Source: Acidimicrobiales bacterium | Lineage (GTDB): Bacteria > Actinomycetota > Acidimicrobiia > Acidimicrobiales > Poriferisodalaceae | Assembly: GCA_009843525.1 (NCBI GenBank) | Contig: VYDH01000004.1 | Coordinates: forward strand, 1 to 64,000 | DNA length: 64,000 bases | Direction of reading: 5' to 3' | In this document: positions 41,835-50,952 of the stretch, piece by piece | Layout of the letters: every line of letters begins with the position of its first letter | How positions within the stretch are numbered: position 1 is the first letter of the stretch | The notes under the pieces: generated by a model | Told to the model about the DNA's origin: nothing | The model's database searches: none | Seen by the model: only the letters and a program-made list of their open reading frames with translations | Position numbers and translations under genes: made by a program

Positions 41835-42332
41835 ATGGCGGCCAGCCGTAGGGTGGGCGGCGTGCTGGCGGTGCTGATCCTGTTGCTCATCTCGGTTCCG
41901 CTGCTGGAGCTGTTCGTGATCGTGCAGGTGGCGGGCGGGCTCGGCGCCGGCCAGACCATCCTGCTGCTGGTCGTGGTGTCCATCGTGGGGGCCTGGATGG
42001 TGCGGCGATCCGGGCTCGGCGTGCTGAATCAGATCCGCACGCGAGTGGCGCAGGGCGAGATTCCCGGCAACGAGCTCGTGGACGGGCTGTTGATCCTGCT
42101 GGCCGGCGCATTCATGCTCACACCCGGCTTCCTGACCGACGCTGCCGGGCTGATCATGCTCTTTCCGCCGACCCGCAAGGTCGTACTCTCGGTGCTCGTG
42201 CGCCGCTATGCCAAGCGAGTCGACATCGCTGGCTGGTCTGGCGCACAGGGCAGTCCTGGCGGTCCTCGTCGCTTCGGCTCCCCCCTCGACGCCGAGAGCT
42301 ACACGAAGGACACCGATGACCGGTCCAACTGA
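41835..42332 (+). CDS. fxsA: FxsA-family membrane protein
   Basis: About 165 residues from ATG 41835. The N-terminal hydrophobic pair (LAVLILLLISVPLLELFVIVQ and TILLLVVVSIVGAWMVRRSG) and the LLILLAGAFMLTPGFLTDAAGLIMLFPPTRK block are typical of FxsA, the inner-membrane protein whose overproduction alleviates phage exclusion in E. coli. GTG starts nearby could also be used. The 3' end overlaps the next gene by 17 bases. Confidence 0.85.
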   Translation: MAASRRVGGVLAVLILLLISVPLLELFVIVQVAGGLGAGQTILLLVVVSIVGAWMVRRSGLGVLNQIRTRVAQGEIPGNELVDGLLILLAGAFMLTPGFLTDAAGLIMLFPPTRKVVLSVLVRRYAKRVDIAGWSGAQGSPGGPRRFGSPLDAESYTKDTDDRSN

Positions 42333-43212
42333 ATTTGGAGAGCCCCACGGCATGGAGCGCGCGCCTTCTGAGGGGCTCATCGCGATGAAGGATCGACTGC
42401 CGTTGGGCGTAGCGCTGCTCGCGCTCATCGTGGCGGTCGCGGCGCTGGTGGTCGCCCTCGGCGACTCCGACGACGACAGCGCCGAGGCCGTCGATGAACG
42501 GCCTGAGCCTGCCGCCGTCACGTCGGCGCCTGTGGCGACCGCACCGGCACCGATTCCCACCACCACCATCGGCACGGTCCAGACGCTGCCTCCCGCGCCC
42601 ACGACAACGGCCGCGCAACAGGTCGTGACCGCCACGACGGCAGCCGATTCCGACGGTGAGGCCGAGCAGCGCCTGGTGCTGTCCGTCGTGGGCATCGGCT
42701 ACGACAGCACGCTCAACGTGCGCGAGGAGCCGGGCGGCCAGATCGTGGCCAAGCTCGACTCCACGGGCACTGGCATCGTTCCCACCGGGACGAGGCAAGA
42801 GGTGTCCGGGGTGCTCTGGCACGAAGTGCACGCAGCCGGCGTGATCGGCTGGGTCAGCGGCGACTACGTGACGCCGCTGGGCGCGACCGCCGACACCACC
42901 ACTCAGATTGTGGCGCGCCTCGGCCAGACGCCCAGCGCGGCGAACTTGGCGGCGCTGGGACGGACCGTCGCAGGCGCCGTGGCATCAGAGGAACCCGAAT
43001 CGCGAGTGAGGATCTCAGGCGAGCCCACCGTGGGCGAACTCAGCGAGGTCACGATGGATGTCGTCGGTCAGCCCGACGATTCGATCCGCGGCTTCCGGCT
43101 GCACGTGTTCGCGACCCGCAACAGCGACGGAACGTTCACGCTGCGCAACGTCGAGGGCACCGTGATGTGTTACATCGATCGCGGCGTGAGCGCGCAGGGC
43201 CTCTGCAACTGA
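42316..43212 (+). CDS. Membrane-anchored SH3b-domain protein
   Basis: 298 residues from ATG 42316, with GAAGGA before it. After 24 polar residues, one transmembrane segment (PLGVALLALIVAVAALVVALG) and a Pro/Ala/Thr linker lead to an extracytoplasmic SH3b domain near residues 120-185 (LNVREEPG, VLWHEVHA, GWVSGDYV). A C-terminal domain of about 90 residues has few Cys pairs (MCYIDRG and GLC at the end). SH3b domains bind cell-wall peptides. It starts within the fxsA gene end, so coupled. Confidence 0.8.
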   Translation: MTGPTEFGEPHGMERAPSEGLIAMKDRLPLGVALLALIVAVAALVVALGDSDDDSAEAVDERPEPAAVTSAPVATAPAPIPTTTIGTVQTLPPAPTTTAAQQVVTATTAADSDGEAEQRLVLSVVGIGYDSTLNVREEPGGQIVAKLDSTGTGIVPTGTRQEVSGVLWHEVHAAGVIGWVSGDYVTPLGATADTTTQIVARLGQTPSAANLAALGRTVAGAVASEEPESRVRISGEPTVGELSEVTMDVVGQPDDSIRGFRLHVFATRNSDGTFTLRNVEGTVMCYIDRGVSAQGLCN

Positions 43213-43244
43213 CGGCACCGGCCGCGGGAGACCCGGGGGCTCTC

Positions 43245-44210
43245 GTGCACAGCGTTCGCCTGCGGGTAGTCGTTGTCGCGATCGTCGGCGTGCTGGCCTT
43301 CGGGCCCGGCTGGTTTGCCTACGCGGCAATCGACCATCCCCTCGTCGGCACTCCCTACGGCGTGGCACTGGGAGCGTGCACGGCGGTGGCGGTGCTGAGC
43401 TGGATGGCGTCGATCCTGACGCGGGACGCCTCCTGGGTGGACCGGCTGTGGTCGATCGTGCCGGCGCTGTACTGCGGGATCGTTCTCGCCGACGTGGGAT
43501 TCGGCTCGGCCCGGATCGCGGTGATGACGGCGCTGGCGAGCGCGTGGGGTGCACGGCTCACCTTCAACCTGATCCGTCGGGGCGGGTGGCGACCCGACAG
43601 CGAGGACTACCGATGGACCTATCTCCGAGAGCAGATCAGCCAGCGGAGAGTTCTCGGCTGGCAGATCGGCGAGGTGGGCTTCCAGGCATTCAACGTGCTC
43701 TTCGTGTCGTTCGGCCAGATGGCGCTCATCTGGCTGTTCACGTCGCCGGTGCACCGGGCGTGGCAGTACGCCGAGGTGCCGCTGGGCTGGCTCGACTACG
43801 TCGCGATCGTGGCGTTCGTGGTGCTGCTGGTGCTGGAAACCGTCGCCGACCAGCAGGTGTGGCGGTTCCAGCAGAACAAGGCGCGGCTCGCGGCCGAGGG
43901 CGCCGAGGTGGAGCGGCCGTTCCTCACCGAGGGGCTGTTCCGCTACTGCCGCCATCCCAACTGCACCTGCGAGCAGGCCATGTGGATCGTGTTCTACCTG
44001 TTCGCGATCTCGGCGTCGGGCCAGCTGTGGCACTGGACCGGGCTGGGCTGGGTGATCCTGCTGCTGCTGTTCGCCGTCTCGACGAGGCTTACCGAGAAGA
44101 TCTCGGGCGAGAGGTATCCCGCCTACAGCCTCTACCAGGCCGCGGTGCCGATGTTCGTGCCCAACCCGCTCAACCCGAGGCGGCGAAGAGCGCGGCCGGT
44201 GTACCTGTAG
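43245..44210 (+). CDS. DUF1295 / steroid-5-alpha-reductase-like membrane protein
   Basis: 321 residues from GTG 43245. Several hydrophobic segments, SWVDRLWSIVPALY, WGARLTFNLIRRGGW, FLTEGLFRYCRHPNCTCEQAMWIVFY and a C-terminal SGERYPAYSLYQAAVPMFVPNP. This matches DUF1295, an integral-membrane reductase or methyltransferase-like fold (RHPNY-type motif here RHPNC). The enzyme probably acts on a lipid or steroid-like substrate. Reading upstream of 43245 runs into the SH3b gene. Confidence 0.85.
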   Translation: MHSVRLRVVVVAIVGVLAFGPGWFAYAAIDHPLVGTPYGVALGACTAVAVLSWMASILTRDASWVDRLWSIVPALYCGIVLADVGFGSARIAVMTALASAWGARLTFNLIRRGGWRPDSEDYRWTYLREQISQRRVLGWQIGEVGFQAFNVLFVSFGQMALIWLFTSPVHRAWQYAEVPLGWLDYVAIVAFVVLLVLETVADQQVWRFQQNKARLAAEGAEVERPFLTEGLFRYCRHPNCTCEQAMWIVFYLFAISASGQLWHWTGLGWVILLLLFAVSTRLTEKISGERYPAYSLYQAAVPMFVPNPLNPRRRRARPVYL

Positions 44211-44215
44211 TTCAG

Positions 44216-44620
44216 CTAGGCAGGGTCGGGCATCTCGGCGGTGCCGTATCCCTCGTCCACTACGCCTTCGGTGAAGAATGCCTCCCACCACAAGCCGTTG
44301 GGGTCGGTGACCCACGACTTGTGCTGGAGCTGGTAGCCGCACACCAGGTCATCTTGATCGGAACGGGCCAGGTCGGCCGCATCGATGTGGGAGCGCAGAT
44401 CGGTGAGCTCGTCATGCGTGTCCACCTGGATGCCGTAGTGGGCCGAGCCTGGCTGGCCGCATCCATGGGTATCGAGCGAGAAGTTGACCCGGGGGTCGTC
44501 GAGCATCCACTTGGCGTAGTCGGGGCGCCGCAGCGTGGGCTCGCAGCCGAACAGCCGGGTGTAGAACTCGATGGACTCGTCAAGGTCGTCGACCTGCAAT
44601 CCGATGTGCATGCGCCGCAT
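44216..44620 (-). CDS. ArsI/CadI-like VOC-fold protein
   Basis: About 134 residues. MHIGLQVDDLDESIEFYTRLFGCEPTLRRPDYAKWMLDDPRVNFSL and SAHYGIQV and KSWVTDPNGLWWEAF align with ArsI C-As lyases and CadI. The metal ligands His-His-Glu are present. ArsI's vicinal Cys pair that binds the organoarsenical is C-G here (VCGYQ), so methylarsenite demethylation is doubtful. Start could be 44611 or 44620. It is convergent with the DUF1295 gene. Confidence 0.78.
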   Translation of the reverse strand: MRRMHIGLQVDDLDESIEFYTRLFGCEPTLRRPDYAKWMLDDPRVNFSLDTHGCGQPGSAHYGIQVDTHDELTDLRSHIDAADLARSDQDDLVCGYQLQHKSWVTDPNGLWWEAFFTEGVVDEGYGTAEMPDPA

Positions 44621-44723
44621 GACTCGCACGATAGAGCGCCGCATGGTTGGCACGAAAGGACAAGGCCGGACAAATCCGCGGCAGACTCATCGCCGCCAGC
44701 CCCGTCGCCACCAGGAGACCTCC

Positions 44724-45626
44724 ATGCCCATTGCGCCCGCCAACACCCATGAAGCGACAGCGATCGAGCTCTACTACGAGACCCACGGCGATCCGACCGA
44801 TCCGGCGCTGCTGCTGGTGAACGGGTACTCGTCGCAGATCCTGGGGTGGCGGGCCGGCTTCCGGGAGCAGCTCGCCGAGCGGGGACGATTCGTCATCAGC
44901 TTCGACAACCGCGATGTCGGCCTGTCGACGCACCTGGACGGGGTCGAGGTGGACGTGGTGGCAGTCACCAAGGCCGCTCTGGCGGGCGAGCCGGTGCCGC
45001 CCGTGCCCTACACGCTGTCCGACTTCGGCGACGACGGCATGGGGCTGCTGGAGCATCTGGGCATCGAGGCAGCGCACATCGCCGGGGTGTCGATGGGCGG
45101 GATGATCGTGCAGCAGATGGCAATCGATCACCCCGACCGGGTGCTGTCGATGACCTCGATCATGTCGACGACTGGCGAGCGCGGGTACTTCGACTCGGCG
45201 CCCGAGGCGCTCGATGCGCTGACCGCGCCGCCGCCCGTCGACCGGGACGAGTTCATTGCCAACGGCGTTGCGTCGTCGAAGATCTGGTCGAGCCGGCGCC
45301 ACTATGACCCCGATGCGATGGCCGGGTTCCTGGCCGCTGCATTCGACCGCATGTTCTATCCCGAGGGGCTTCCTCGGCAGATGGCTGCGGTGCGGGGCTC
45401 GGCGCCCCGGGCCGAGGCGCTCGGGAAGCTGCAGGTGCCGACGTTGGTGATCCACGGGCGGGACGACACGTTGATACTGCCGAACGGCGGCGAGCGCACG
45501 GCCGAGCTGATCCCGGGTGCGCACCTGCTGCTGCTGGGCGACATGGGCCATGACCTGCCCGAGCCGCTGTGGCCGGTCATCATCGACGCCATCATCAGCC
45601 ACACTGCTCACGCGGAGACATCATGA
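44724..45626 (+). CDS. Alpha/beta hydrolase
   Basis: 300 residues from ATG 44724, with AGGAG at ideal spacing. The nucleophile elbow GVSMGG (Ser near residue 125), SFDNRDVGLST and the C-terminal His in GDMGHDLP fit the a/b-hydrolase fold. Related to aclacinomycin-methylesterase RdmC-like and TAP-like esterases. Its stop overlaps the ATG of the FMN-reductase gene (ATGA). Confidence 0.85.
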   Translation: MPIAPANTHEATAIELYYETHGDPTDPALLLVNGYSSQILGWRAGFREQLAERGRFVISFDNRDVGLSTHLDGVEVDVVAVTKAALAGEPVPPVPYTLSDFGDDGMGLLEHLGIEAAHIAGVSMGGMIVQQMAIDHPDRVLSMTSIMSTTGERGYFDSAPEALDALTAPPPVDRDEFIANGVASSKIWSSRRHYDPDAMAGFLAAAFDRMFYPEGLPRQMAAVRGSAPRAEALGKLQVPTLVIHGRDDTLILPNGGERTAELIPGAHLLLLGDMGHDLPEPLWPVIIDAIISHTAHAETS

Positions 45627-46213
45627 AACTCTTGGCGTTCGCCGCCTCCAACAGCAGCCAGTCGATCAACCGGCAGCTCGTCGACTACGTCATCGGGTTG
45701 CTGCAGGGCGGCGAGATCGACGGTGTGGACCCCGATGCGCTCGAGATCAGCACGCTCGATCTGAACGACTTCGAGATGCCGATCTACAGCATCGACCGGC
45801 AGGAGGCCGGGGGCATCCCGCAGCCGGCGCACGACTTCTACAACGCGCTCGGGGCGGCCGATGCGCTGCTGATCTCGTTCGCCGAGCACAACGGCTCGTA
45901 CACGGTCGCCTATAAGAACGTGTTCGACTGGGCGTCGCGGATCGACATGCGGGTGTATCACGACAAGCCGATCGTGATGCTGTCGACATCGCCGGGCGGC
46001 GGCGGGGGCGGGTTCGTGCTACGAACGGCCAGCCACCTCGCCGGGTACTTCGGCAACGAGATTCTGGCGAGCCTGTCGATTCCCCGGTTCGGCGAGAACT
46101 TCGACACCGAGGCTGGCGCAGTGAGCGATCCCGACCTCGACGCCCAGTTGCGAGAAGCGTTGGCCACGTTGTCGGAAGTGCTGAGCGGAGGCTCGGAAGA
46201 CCCCGCTTCGTAG
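45623..46213 (+). CDS. NADPH-dependent FMN reductase-like protein
   Basis: 196 residues, flavodoxin-like fold. ASNSSQSINRQLVDYV gives the FMN phosphate loop and AEHNGSYTVAYKNVFDWASR the typical second flavin segment; SPGGGGGG follows. Such enzymes reduce FMN or quinones with NAD(P)H and often feed monooxygenases, such as the one encoded next. The ATGA overlap couples it with the hydrolase gene. Confidence 0.87.
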   Translation: MKLLAFAASNSSQSINRQLVDYVIGLLQGGEIDGVDPDALEISTLDLNDFEMPIYSIDRQEAGGIPQPAHDFYNALGAADALLISFAEHNGSYTVAYKNVFDWASRIDMRVYHDKPIVMLSTSPGGGGGGFVLRTASHLAGYFGNEILASLSIPRFGENFDTEAGAVSDPDLDAQLREALATLSEVLSGGSEDPAS

Positions 46214-46301
46214 CACCCGGCTGAGGCCGCATCATCGGTACGGTGCACCATGCGCGAGCCGCCGAGGACCGAGCCTCTGGGGATCAAGCTGCGGGGCGCC
46301 G

Positions 46302-47915
46302 GTGACTGACACAACGGTGCTGGTGGCGGGCGCGGGGCCGGCGGGGCTGTCGATGGCCATCCTGCTCGGGCGTTTCGGGCTCGACACGATCGTCGTCGAG
46401 CGCCGCGAAGGAGTGAATCCCCATCCCCGCGCCCGGTCGGTCAACGTGCGGACCGCCGAGATCATGCGCCAGTGGGGCGTGCTCGATGAGATCGAGGCCG
46501 TGAGCCTGCCGCTGCCGTGGACCGAGCAGTTCGTGTACTGCGAGACGCTGGCGGGCACCGAGATCGGCCGGGTGACGACGGGGGTGCAGCCAGTCGTGAA
46601 CGGAGTGGAGCTGTCGCCGGCGCCGTGGCTGCTGACATCGCAGGACCGGATCGAGGAAGTCCTGCTGCGCCGGCTGGCGGGCATGAGCGAGGTGCAGATC
46701 TGCTGGGACACGGAGCTGCTCGAGGTGGTCCAAGACGGCAAGCACGTGGCGGCCGAGGTGGGCGATCCATCGGGCACGCGGCACTTGACGGCACGTTGGC
46801 TGGTCGGTGCCGACGGGGCGTCGTCAAGCGTGCGTCGCAGCCTCGGCATCGAGATGGACGGCGTCGCCAGCTTCGGGACGATGATCAACTGCCAGTTCTA
46901 CGCCGACCTGGGGCCGTGGACCGATCATCGCCCGTCCGCCCTGTACTGGACTACGAAGCCGGCCCGCAACGTCTTCCAGAAGATCGACACCGACAACCGG
47001 TGGCTGTGCCAGATCAACTACGACCCGGCGACGCACCGCCCGGAGGACTTCACGACCGACGTGGCCGAACAGTGGATCCGGCGTTCGATCGGCGGCGAGG
47101 GGCTTTCTGACAGCTTCGACCTGCGGGTGACCGACGTCATCCCGTGGGTGATGTCGTCGACGGTGGCCGAGCGGTTCAGGGACCGGCGGGTGTTCCTGAT
47201 CGGCGATGCGGCGCACCAGCTGCCGCCTACGGGCGGCTTCGGCATGAACACGGCCGTTCAAGACGCCCACAACCTGGCGTGGAAGTTCGCTGCCGTGGCC
47301 GGCGGCCATGCCGGCGAGGGGTTGCTGGACACCTACGAGGCCGAGCGGGCGCCCATTGCCCAGTACAACGCTGATCGGTCCCGTGAGAACTCGCGCAGCG
47401 TGGGGCGGATCCGGCGGCTAGTCGAATCGGGCACGGCAACCATCGACGAGAAGCGTGTGGCCCTCGCGTCCTCCGAGCGGTACGGGAACTGGCTCGGGAT
47501 GGACCTCGGGCTGCACTACGAGGACGGCTGCCTGATCGGCGACGGCACAACGCCGCCGCCGGTGGACGACCCGGTGACCGACTACGCCCCGTCGGCGCGG
47601 CCGGGGCACCGTGCTCCCCATGTGCCGATCGACTTCGACGGGGCGACCTCAACGCTGGATCTCTTCGACACGCAGTTCGTGCTGATCTGCGGTGCCGACG
47701 TCGATCTTGGCGATGGCGTTGCGGCCCACCCGATGCTCCGTGTGCTGCGGCTCGGCATCGACCTCGACGATCCTGGCGGTGACCTCGCAGCCGCGTATGG
47801 CATCGGTCAGGCGGGTGCCGTGCTGGTGCGCCCCGACGGCCATGTCGCCTGGCGCGACCCCAATGCGACGACCGCTGCCGCCGTGGCCGCTTTCGACAGC
47901 CTGCTCATGTGTTGA
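46302..47915 (+). CDS. FAD-binding aromatic monooxygenase (phenol-hydroxylase family)
   Basis: 537 residues from GTG 46302. VAGAGPAGLSMAILLGRFG (FAD Rossmann) near residue 6, DG motif GADGASSSVRR, GD motif FLIGDAAHQLPPTGGFGMNTAVQDAHNLAWK near 310, then a C-terminal thioredoxin-like domain ending with an Ala-rich helix. This is the group A flavoprotein layout of PheA/MhpA/TfdB hydroxylases. The flavin reductase gene immediately upstream is not needed by this group, so the association is loose. Confidence 0.9.
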   Translation: MTDTTVLVAGAGPAGLSMAILLGRFGLDTIVVERREGVNPHPRARSVNVRTAEIMRQWGVLDEIEAVSLPLPWTEQFVYCETLAGTEIGRVTTGVQPVVNGVELSPAPWLLTSQDRIEEVLLRRLAGMSEVQICWDTELLEVVQDGKHVAAEVGDPSGTRHLTARWLVGADGASSSVRRSLGIEMDGVASFGTMINCQFYADLGPWTDHRPSALYWTTKPARNVFQKIDTDNRWLCQINYDPATHRPEDFTTDVAEQWIRRSIGGEGLSDSFDLRVTDVIPWVMSSTVAERFRDRRVFLIGDAAHQLPPTGGFGMNTAVQDAHNLAWKFAAVAGGHAGEGLLDTYEAERAPIAQYNADRSRENSRSVGRIRRLVESGTATIDEKRVALASSERYGNWLGMDLGLHYEDGCLIGDGTTPPPVDDPVTDYAPSARPGHRAPHVPIDFDGATSTLDLFDTQFVLICGADVDLGDGVAAHPMLRVLRLGIDLDDPGGDLAAAYGIGQAGAVLVRPDGHVAWRDPNATTAAAVAAFDSLLMC

Positions 47916-47930
47916 CGGCCAATCGTCGGG

Positions 47931-49517
47931 CTAGGGCGTCCAGAGCAGGGTGTCGGCCATGAACTGGCTCCAGGCGAACCAGAACGACTGATGGCCTTCG
48001 ATGGGTTCACCGGCGGCGTCGACTGCACGCACCCCGCCGCCGTCGAGTTGCAGCGTGACGCCGCTGAGCTCCACCGTCCCGCCGGCTTCTAGCTCGGCCA
48101 CGGCCGCTTCGACGGGGAATGCGACCGGCGTGCCGTCGTCGAGCACCACGCCGAAGACTTGGTCCTGCACGCTGAGACGCTCGTCGACGTCGCCGACCGG
48201 GAAGATCGGCCCGTTGTCGTCACGGCCGCCCAGCGGGTTGAGCGGGTAGCTGCGCCCGATCCCTCCGTCCTCGGCCACGATCGTCGTGTCGGGATGGGCC
48301 GCCTTCCACTCGCCCCAGGTCGTGGTGACCACGGTGGTCTGCGGCAGCACGACGCCCTGGCGGCGCAGCGGGCCCGAGATGGCCCTGCCCGTGAACGTGT
48401 TGAACACCGACTTGGTGACGAGGTCGTACATGACCTTGTTCGACCGAGACAGCAGGCCCGAGGTTCGCAGCACGGGCGTGGCCACGCCGTCGGGCACCTC
48501 CTCGGTCAGGTACGCCTGGGCCGAGCCGCACAGCGTGCAATACGGCATGCCGATGCGGCGCCCGCCGAGCGTGTCGTTGATCATCTCGTGGATTTCCATG
48601 ATGTGGCGGGGGTACGCCCGGGCCTCGCCGCCGAGCACGACGGCGAACACGATGCCGTCGTCGGGGTACCAAGAACCGCCCTCGACGTCGGTGACGCCGG
48701 GATTGTCGAGGGCGGGGATGCAGCCCCGGGGGCACAGTCGGGGGTCGCCGAGCTCGCGGTTGTCGATGAGCACACCGCCCCAGCTCACGATGCGCCAGTC
48801 GATGTCTGAGTCGACGTCGTCGAAGAACGGCTGCCAGCCGGGTTCGACCAGCGTGAACAGCCGCTCCTTGTACTCGGCGTAGCCGTCGAAGACGGGCAAG
48901 TCCCAGGCGAGCAGGTGGTCGGTTACCGACTGCCATGGGCTGCGCAGGGCGACGGGGTCGTCGGCCAGCCTGACGCCGGTGAGCGACTGGAAGGCCGAGA
49001 TGGCCCCGTCGGTGAGTTCGCCGGGAGGGATGAACCTGAGCAGGTCGGAGACGATCCACCCGAGTCGAGGGTCACCCGTCTGGCCTAGCCGGGCAATGGC
49101 GTCGCCGCTGATGCCGCCTCGCTGCAAGCCGGACCAGATCATGTTGAGGTCGTTGAGCGCGGCGCGTTGCAGCGGGCCTGTCTGCACCTCGGGCGCGGGA
49201 GGGAACGTGTACCCGAGGAAGTTGCGGAGCTGGCCGGTTTCGCGTGGGTCCAGAACCACAGCGTTCCCGTCTTCGCTCGCGCCGGCGACCCCCGCCGCCG
49301 TGTCGGCTGTCGTCTCCGGGGCGTCAGCAGTTGCATCGGCAGATGTTGCCGACGTGTCTTGCCGGCCAGCGTCCTCGCCCGACGCTGCTGTTGACGTGTC
49401 CGCCGCGGGTCCGGTTCCCGGTGGCGGCGTGCTCGTGTCGGAAGTGGCACAGGCCGCTGCCAGCAGGGTGGCTACAAGCAACGCCGTGACGGACCGGGCG
49501 AGCATGCGGAACCGCAC
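47931..49517 (-). CDS. DUF3179 lipoprotein (paralogue 2)
   Basis: 528 residues. N-terminal basic residues, hydrophobic LLVATLLAA and the lipobox AAAC (Cys about 23), then a Ser/Thr/Asp-rich linker to about residue 100. A DUF3179 domain follows with DARAYP-type segment (GEARAYPRHIMEIHEMINDTLGG) and the cysteine motif PYCTLCG. Compared with the paralogue at 5483-6898, the N-terminal domain is longer (about 100 extra residues with LGQTGDPRLGWIV). It converges with the monooxygenase gene. Confidence 0.85.
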   Translation of the reverse strand: MRFRMLARSVTALLVATLLAAACATSDTSTPPPGTGPAADTSTAASGEDAGRQDTSATSADATADAPETTADTAAGVAGASEDGNAVVLDPRETGQLRNFLGYTFPPAPEVQTGPLQRAALNDLNMIWSGLQRGGISGDAIARLGQTGDPRLGWIVSDLLRFIPPGELTDGAISAFQSLTGVRLADDPVALRSPWQSVTDHLLAWDLPVFDGYAEYKERLFTLVEPGWQPFFDDVDSDIDWRIVSWGGVLIDNRELGDPRLCPRGCIPALDNPGVTDVEGGSWYPDDGIVFAVVLGGEARAYPRHIMEIHEMINDTLGGRRIGMPYCTLCGSAQAYLTEEVPDGVATPVLRTSGLLSRSNKVMYDLVTKSVFNTFTGRAISGPLRRQGVVLPQTTVVTTTWGEWKAAHPDTTIVAEDGGIGRSYPLNPLGGRDDNGPIFPVGDVDERLSVQDQVFGVVLDDGTPVAFPVEAAVAELEAGGTVELSGVTLQLDGGGVRAVDAAGEPIEGHQSFWFAWSQFMADTLLWTP

Positions 49518-49691
49518 GCGGCCACCCTATGACGCGGCAGGGTTCACTCTGCCCTCACCACCTATGCATTGAGCAGCGTTCGAAGCGGCTCGTGCCTCAT
49601 CGGTACGCTCGGTTGCGAGCAGTTGCGGGCGGCGGTTGGCGTGGTCGGCAACGTCAGCTTCAGCGGCCGATGAGCCCCGGGAGGTTGCCCG

Positions 49692-50135
49692 ATGTTCCGA
49701 CTGACATCGCTGGACCACATTGTGCTGCGGGTCATCGACGTCGAGCGGAGCATGGACTTCTACACGTCGGTGCTCGGCTGCAGCGTCGAGCACATCAACG
49801 ATGAGATCGGCCTGTACCAGTTGCGGGCCGGCGATTGCATCATCGACTTGATCGACGTGGCGGGCGTGCTGGGGAGGGAGGGCGGCCCACCGCCGGGTCC
49901 GACGGCGCACAACGTGGACCACTTCTGCGTGCGGATCGAGCCGTTCGACGAAGCCGACCTGCGTGAGCATTTTGCAGCCCACGGCGTCGAAGCTGGCCGC
50001 CTGTACAACAACTGGGGCGCCGACGGGCGCGGCCCGTCGATGTACGTGAAAGATCCCGACGGCAACACCGTCGAACTCAAGGGACCGCCGACTCAGCCTT
50101 ACGACCCGGCGGTCGGCTACATCCACGCGTCGTAA
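49692..50135 (+). CDS. VOC-fold (glyoxalase-like) protein
   Basis: 147 residues. LTSLDHIVLRVIDVERSMDFYTSVLGC, NVDHFCVRIEPFD and the C-terminal MYVKDPDGNTVELKGPP provide His, His and Glu of a VOC metal site. It precedes the SDR gene by a single base, so the two form an operon and may act on the same metabolite. Confidence 0.83.
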   Translation: MFRLTSLDHIVLRVIDVERSMDFYTSVLGCSVEHINDEIGLYQLRAGDCIIDLIDVAGVLGREGGPPPGPTAHNVDHFCVRIEPFDEADLREHFAAHGVEAGRLYNNWGADGRGPSMYVKDPDGNTVELKGPPTQPYDPAVGYIHAS

Positions 50136-50136
50136 C

Positions 50137-50880
50137 GTGCTCGAGGGCAAGCGCATCGTCGTGACTGGGGCGGGCGCCGGGCTCGGTGCTGCCATTGCGG
50201 AAACGGCATGTGGCTACGGGGCCGAGGTGTTCGGCGTCGACATCGACCCGGACACCGATGTCGACGGGCACTACGACGTCGCCGACGAGGCCGATGTGGC
50301 CCGGCTGTTCGCAGCCGCCGTCGAGCAGATGGGTGGCATCGACGGACTGGTCAACAACGTCGGCATCGCCGGCCCGACAGGCCGCGTCGAAGACCTCGAT
50401 CCGGCAGCGTTCGATCACTGCGTGAAGGTGAACGTGGGCAGCACGTTCCGCTGCACTGCGGCGACGGTGCCGCTGCTAGGTGCGGGCGGCTCGATTGTCA
50501 ACATCGTTTCCACCGCTGGCATCTTCGGCTACCCGCTGCGGAGTCCCTACGCCGCCTCGAAGTGGGCCGTGGTGGGCCTCACCAAGACGTGGGCCATGGA
50601 ACTCGGCGAGCGCGGCATTCGAGTCAACGCGATCTGCCCCGGCACTGTCGAGGGCCCGCGCATGGACGGTGTGATCGAGCGTGAGGCAGTTGCCACCGGC
50701 ACCACGGCCGAAGAGATCAAGGCCGGCTACACCGCACAAGTGTCGATGCACACGCTCGTCACCGGCAACGACATCGGCGAGGCCTGTTGCTGGCTGCTCT
50801 CGGACGCCGCTCGCTACGTATCGGGCCAAGTCCTCAGCGTGGACGGCAATACCGAAACCCTTCGGACCGTTACGCCCTGA
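50137..50880 (+). CDS. SDR oxidoreductase
   Basis: 247 residues from GTG 50137, one base after the VOC gene stop. TGAGAGLG, NNVG, the Ser in NIVSTAG, YAASK and LSVDG are intact. A functional dehydrogenase of classical type, coupled with the VOC protein. Confidence 0.87.
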   Translation: MLEGKRIVVTGAGAGLGAAIAETACGYGAEVFGVDIDPDTDVDGHYDVADEADVARLFAAAVEQMGGIDGLVNNVGIAGPTGRVEDLDPAAFDHCVKVNVGSTFRCTAATVPLLGAGGSIVNIVSTAGIFGYPLRSPYAASKWAVVGLTKTWAMELGERGIRVNAICPGTVEGPRMDGVIEREAVATGTTAEEIKAGYTAQVSMHTLVTGNDIGEACCWLLSDAARYVSGQVLSVDGNTETLRTVTP

Positions 50881-50952
50881 CGAACGCGGCAGACAATCCG
50901 ATCGCCCTGCCAAGAATCGATGAGCGCATGGGGGAAGCAGTGGCTCCGGTGG

